Positions 55,918-64,000 of a stretch of 64,000 nt of DNA are shown here, one piece after another. The notes under the pieces were generated by a model, which saw only the letters and a program-made list of their open reading frames with translations, was not told where the DNA came from and searched no databases. The DNA lies in contig CP114500.1 in NCBI GenBank assembly GCA_027186245.1, positions 7,884,001 through 7,948,000 on the forward strand, read 5' to 3'. The stretch's first letter is position 1; each line of letters opens with the position of its first letter. A program made the translations under genes and the position numbers. The stretch comes from Coriaria nepalensis (Eukaryota > Streptophyta > Magnoliopsida > Cucurbitales > Coriariaceae).

Positions 55918-57831
55918 CTAATTACCTTGCAATCGAATCATTTCACTTTGACCTCCTCCTCTCAAGCTGTAAAAGGAAAATCTTGAAGGGCGAATTCTAC
56001 TTTCAGATACATTTTTGGAATCACCCCACAGTCTAGAGTAAGAAAACCATCCTTTGAACAGATTGGCCAGCTTGAACTCTGGAAATGAAGCTTCCTCACA
56101 GTTTTTCTCGTGGAAGTAGGTGGCGTCGGTCACTTGATGCCCGTGTTTGTCATTATAATCTAGACCCGTCCATTGATTCTCTTCAGGAATGTTTGATTCT
56201 AGGGACAGCCTTAATAGAAGAGATGTTAGTCGTTTCCATAATCATGGGTGTGAAAATGGAGAAATGGAATTAAGGGAAAATCACTAGTTGCAATGAACTG
56301 CCACATGCATAAGAAACATAAGAGGGAAGACACCATACAAGGATCGTATATACCGTATAGATATGTATGCATGGCACTATCTCTTAAGTTAGATGAGAAT
56401 ATGCTAGGAGTTAACATGAAAGGAAGCACTCAACACTTACATGGACTGTTGCTTGCACGCAGCACTGGGACTCTTTGAATATCTGTTCAGCGGGGAATAG
56501 TTTATGGACATATGCCTTATGAAGTAAAGCTGAATAGACCACGTACAAAAAGCAATGTTAGAATGTGAAATCCAGCAGTCTCAAATCAACTTCTATAAGC
56601 CCATTGCACACAGGCCAAAGCTCTGTTCACAGCAACTTGAAATCAATATCGAAAAAGATGTTTTCACTTTTGACACAGTATTATTGTCGCAATTCGCACA
56701 GAAACTGAGGGCCTCATACAGAAACCTCAGATGAAGATAATGATTTTATTATTTTCATCGAGATCGGGGTCTTAAAAGTTACTTGACAAACCGGATAAAT
56801 AAGAAGATATAAACTTAAAAAGGGATTTAGCACTAGTTCACTCATAATTAACGGAATCACCAAAAGGAGATGCATTATCCCTCCAAGATGTCCAACACAT
56901 TCAAGTCTAGAGCCTAGAGGTCCTACAAAATCTTCAATAACATATACTACAGAAGACGAAGGCCACATGCACTAGGGAATATCACCAGGTAGTGAAGTCA
57001 ATACACTGGAAACTTCTGATAAAATCCAGACAGAATTCCATAAATATACTTTAACGAGTATTCCCTGGTTCTACTGTTACAATATTAAAAGGCTCACTAG
57101 AAGATCCATGACGTAAAAGCAACACAAAATCTCGAACAGGGATAATCAATCAACAAAAAACTACGACCATAACAATAAATCACAAAATTAACAATACGAT
57201 ACGTTAAAAACCTGATCTCCATCTTTGATCCCAAAACTTCGAATTCCCGCTTTGTCATCAGTTAGTTTTTGTTCTTCATAGCAAAGGCAGAAATGTGCCC
57301 AAACCAGTGACCTAAGTGTTAGCGAGAACCAAAATCAGAGATATGCAGCCTAAATTTAACTACACAAATGAAACAAAACAGCTCCAAATGCTTAATCATT
57401 CTTGTATAACACTATAAAACAACTACAATATACCATGTAATCTTGCAGTGACCTTCATCTGGTGAGGAACTGAATACTTCCTCTATTGCTCGTTTAAGGT
57501 CAGCTACTGTACCATTCCTCGCCACAAGAACATCTACAGGATAAAAAAAATTCCAGCACGTCCAAGCATTTCATTCCAGCTCAAGGAACTAAGCGAAGGA
57601 AAAATACTAAAATAGTAAGAAGAAACAGAAATGGAGGCGATTACCAAATTCAGAACCGTCCAGCTTCAGAACTGAGAGATTGAGGAGCTGTTGCTGAGGA
57701 ATCTTACAGTACCGGGAGCTTCGTACGCGTTCATCGCCGTCGCTTCGCGTCAATGGAGCCAAACACCGCCTCTGGATAAAATATCTCAGACTACTAACCT
57801 TATTCCTCTCGTCCTGACCAAAAACTCGCAT
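55918..57831 (-). CDS. SNRNP25: U11/U12 snRNP 25 kDa-like ubiquitin-fold protein
   Basis: Five exons: 57831-57645, 57533-57434, 57311-57212, 56529-56441 and 56209-55918; 255 residues. After a 50-residue N-terminus, a ubiquitin-like domain begins at LSVLKLDGSEFDVLVARNG and runs through VADLKRAIEEV, KITWSLVWAHFCLCYEEQKL, IRSFGIKDGDQLYFIRHMS. This order (LDG, DLK, WS.VW, KL.DD, GI..GDQ) matches SNRNP25, a minor-spliceosome U11/U12 protein. The last ~115 residues (from MSINYSPLNRYSK) are an unusual tail with TDATYFHEKN and FKGWFSYSRLWGD. It could instead be a diverged plant paralogue of SNRNP25. It is divergent from PRP8, with 632 bp between start codons. Confidence 0.75.
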
Positions 57832-58463
57832 AATAATCTCCTTCGTTATGGAAGTGATGATGATTAGGGTTTTGCTGCTTATTCTGAGAACAGAGATCAG
57901 GAAGAAGGGTGGGAAAAAAAATGGAGGGATTTCTTTGCATATACTGGAATTTCGAAAAGTGAAAAAGGGACCGTTATTCCCTCTGTTTATGTTAGCAGCG
58001 AAAACTGGGAATCCGACTTATGCGATCCCGATTTACTATACTCGCGCTCATGGCGTGACATGTGTCCAAAGTATTCGGGTTCTTGTTGGGATCGACAAGC
58101 CCAATTGTAATCCAAACATACCGGACTAAAGCCCACGTTCAATGACGGTGTTCAGGCCCAAACCGACCTCTCACTCTCGGGCTGCCGCCCCATATAAATA
58201 CCTATCGCCCTTTATTTCTCATTTAATTTTTGTTTTTTTCATTTTTGAGCTTCTCTGACTCTGGGGTGAGAAGTGCTAAAACCCCAAGCCCTAGAAAACG
58301 CCATTGAAGGAGCTCCTCAAGCTTCTTCAGCTCACGCAACGAGCTGAAATAGTTTATCCACTCTCTCGAAGTGCTTGGACGGAATCCTTTGCGTGCTAAG
58401 AATCAGAAATTAGGGTTTCAATTCTCAAGTTTGTATCCACTGGCTTAGATTTGGTTAGCTAAA
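57832..58463. promoter_or_regulatory. Divergent promoter of SNRNP25-like and PRP8 genes
   Basis: The spacer holds three TGGGCY-type site II motifs on one face: AGCCCA near 58098, AGCCCA near 58130 and GGCCCA near 58155. A TATAAATA-like box is at 58194-58201. A long PRP8 leader follows, beginning at about 58230. Confidence 0.6.

Positions 58464-64000
<5,537 letters not shown>

Overview
The window is nuclear DNA from a flowering plant, most likely a core eudicot and probably a rosid; I cannot name the genus. The evidence is AT-rich GT-AG introns, exon structures matching Arabidopsis-type gene models (RH35, vacuolar H+-PPase, SRP54, PRP8, DAYSLEEPER, REC), long AT-rich intergenic DNA and many TA/GA microsatellites. 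I reconstructed exons by hand from splice sites, phase and family similarity. Every multi-exon gene reported as intact keeps a single open frame through all its junctions.

Layout. 1-4.4 kb (-): 5' two thirds of an LRR protein of the AT1G15740 type, running off the left edge. 6.38-8.49 kb (+): DEAD-box helicase RH35 (DDX41 orthologue). 9.88-13.57 kb (-): type I vacuolar H+-pyrophosphatase. 14.59-16.64 kb (+): a decayed glycerol kinase (GLI1/NHO1) pseudogene. 16.97-22.29 kb (-): an LRR receptor-like protein whose middle is a partly decayed array of small LRR exons, with a fragment of a second copy at 22.88-23.2 kb. 23.78-31.33 kb (-): a 22-exon CLU/TPR protein of the REDUCED CHLOROPLAST COVERAGE family. 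31.3-34.7 kb: gene-free. 34.75-36.81 kb (-): a DAYSLEEPER-type domesticated hAT transposase. 37.97-42.04 kb (+): a PX-domain coiled-coil protein (EREX/EREL type). 43.11-46.48 kb (-): SRP54. 46.82-47.33 kb (+): a small, probably plastid, membrane protein. 47.57-49.38 kb (-): a CUE-domain protein. 50.06-51.18 kb (-): a DOG1-domain protein. 51.64-53.78 kb (-): a kinase-fold protein with KEG-type C-terminal repeats and a degenerate catalytic loop. About 54.5-55.27 kb: a foldback-like repeat. 55.92-57.83 kb (-): U11/U12-25K-like ubiquitin-fold protein. 58.46 kb to the right edge (+): the first ~1,346 codons of PRP8.

The region is ordinary gene-rich euchromatin, and most genes are housekeeping. Three encode splicing-related proteins (RH35, U11/U12-25K, PRP8), and the last two are divergent neighbours. 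SRP54 with the small plastid protein, and DAYSLEEPER with the PX protein, are also head to head. The most dynamic stretch is 14-23 kb, with a dead glycerol kinase beside a receptor gene still duplicating and losing LRR exons. Other points of note are the altered catalytic loop of the KEG-like kinase, GC-AG introns in two or three genes (one intron is in frame and stop-free), a 95-bp tandem repeat carrying GGGCCC motifs in a divergent promoter, and the foldback element.
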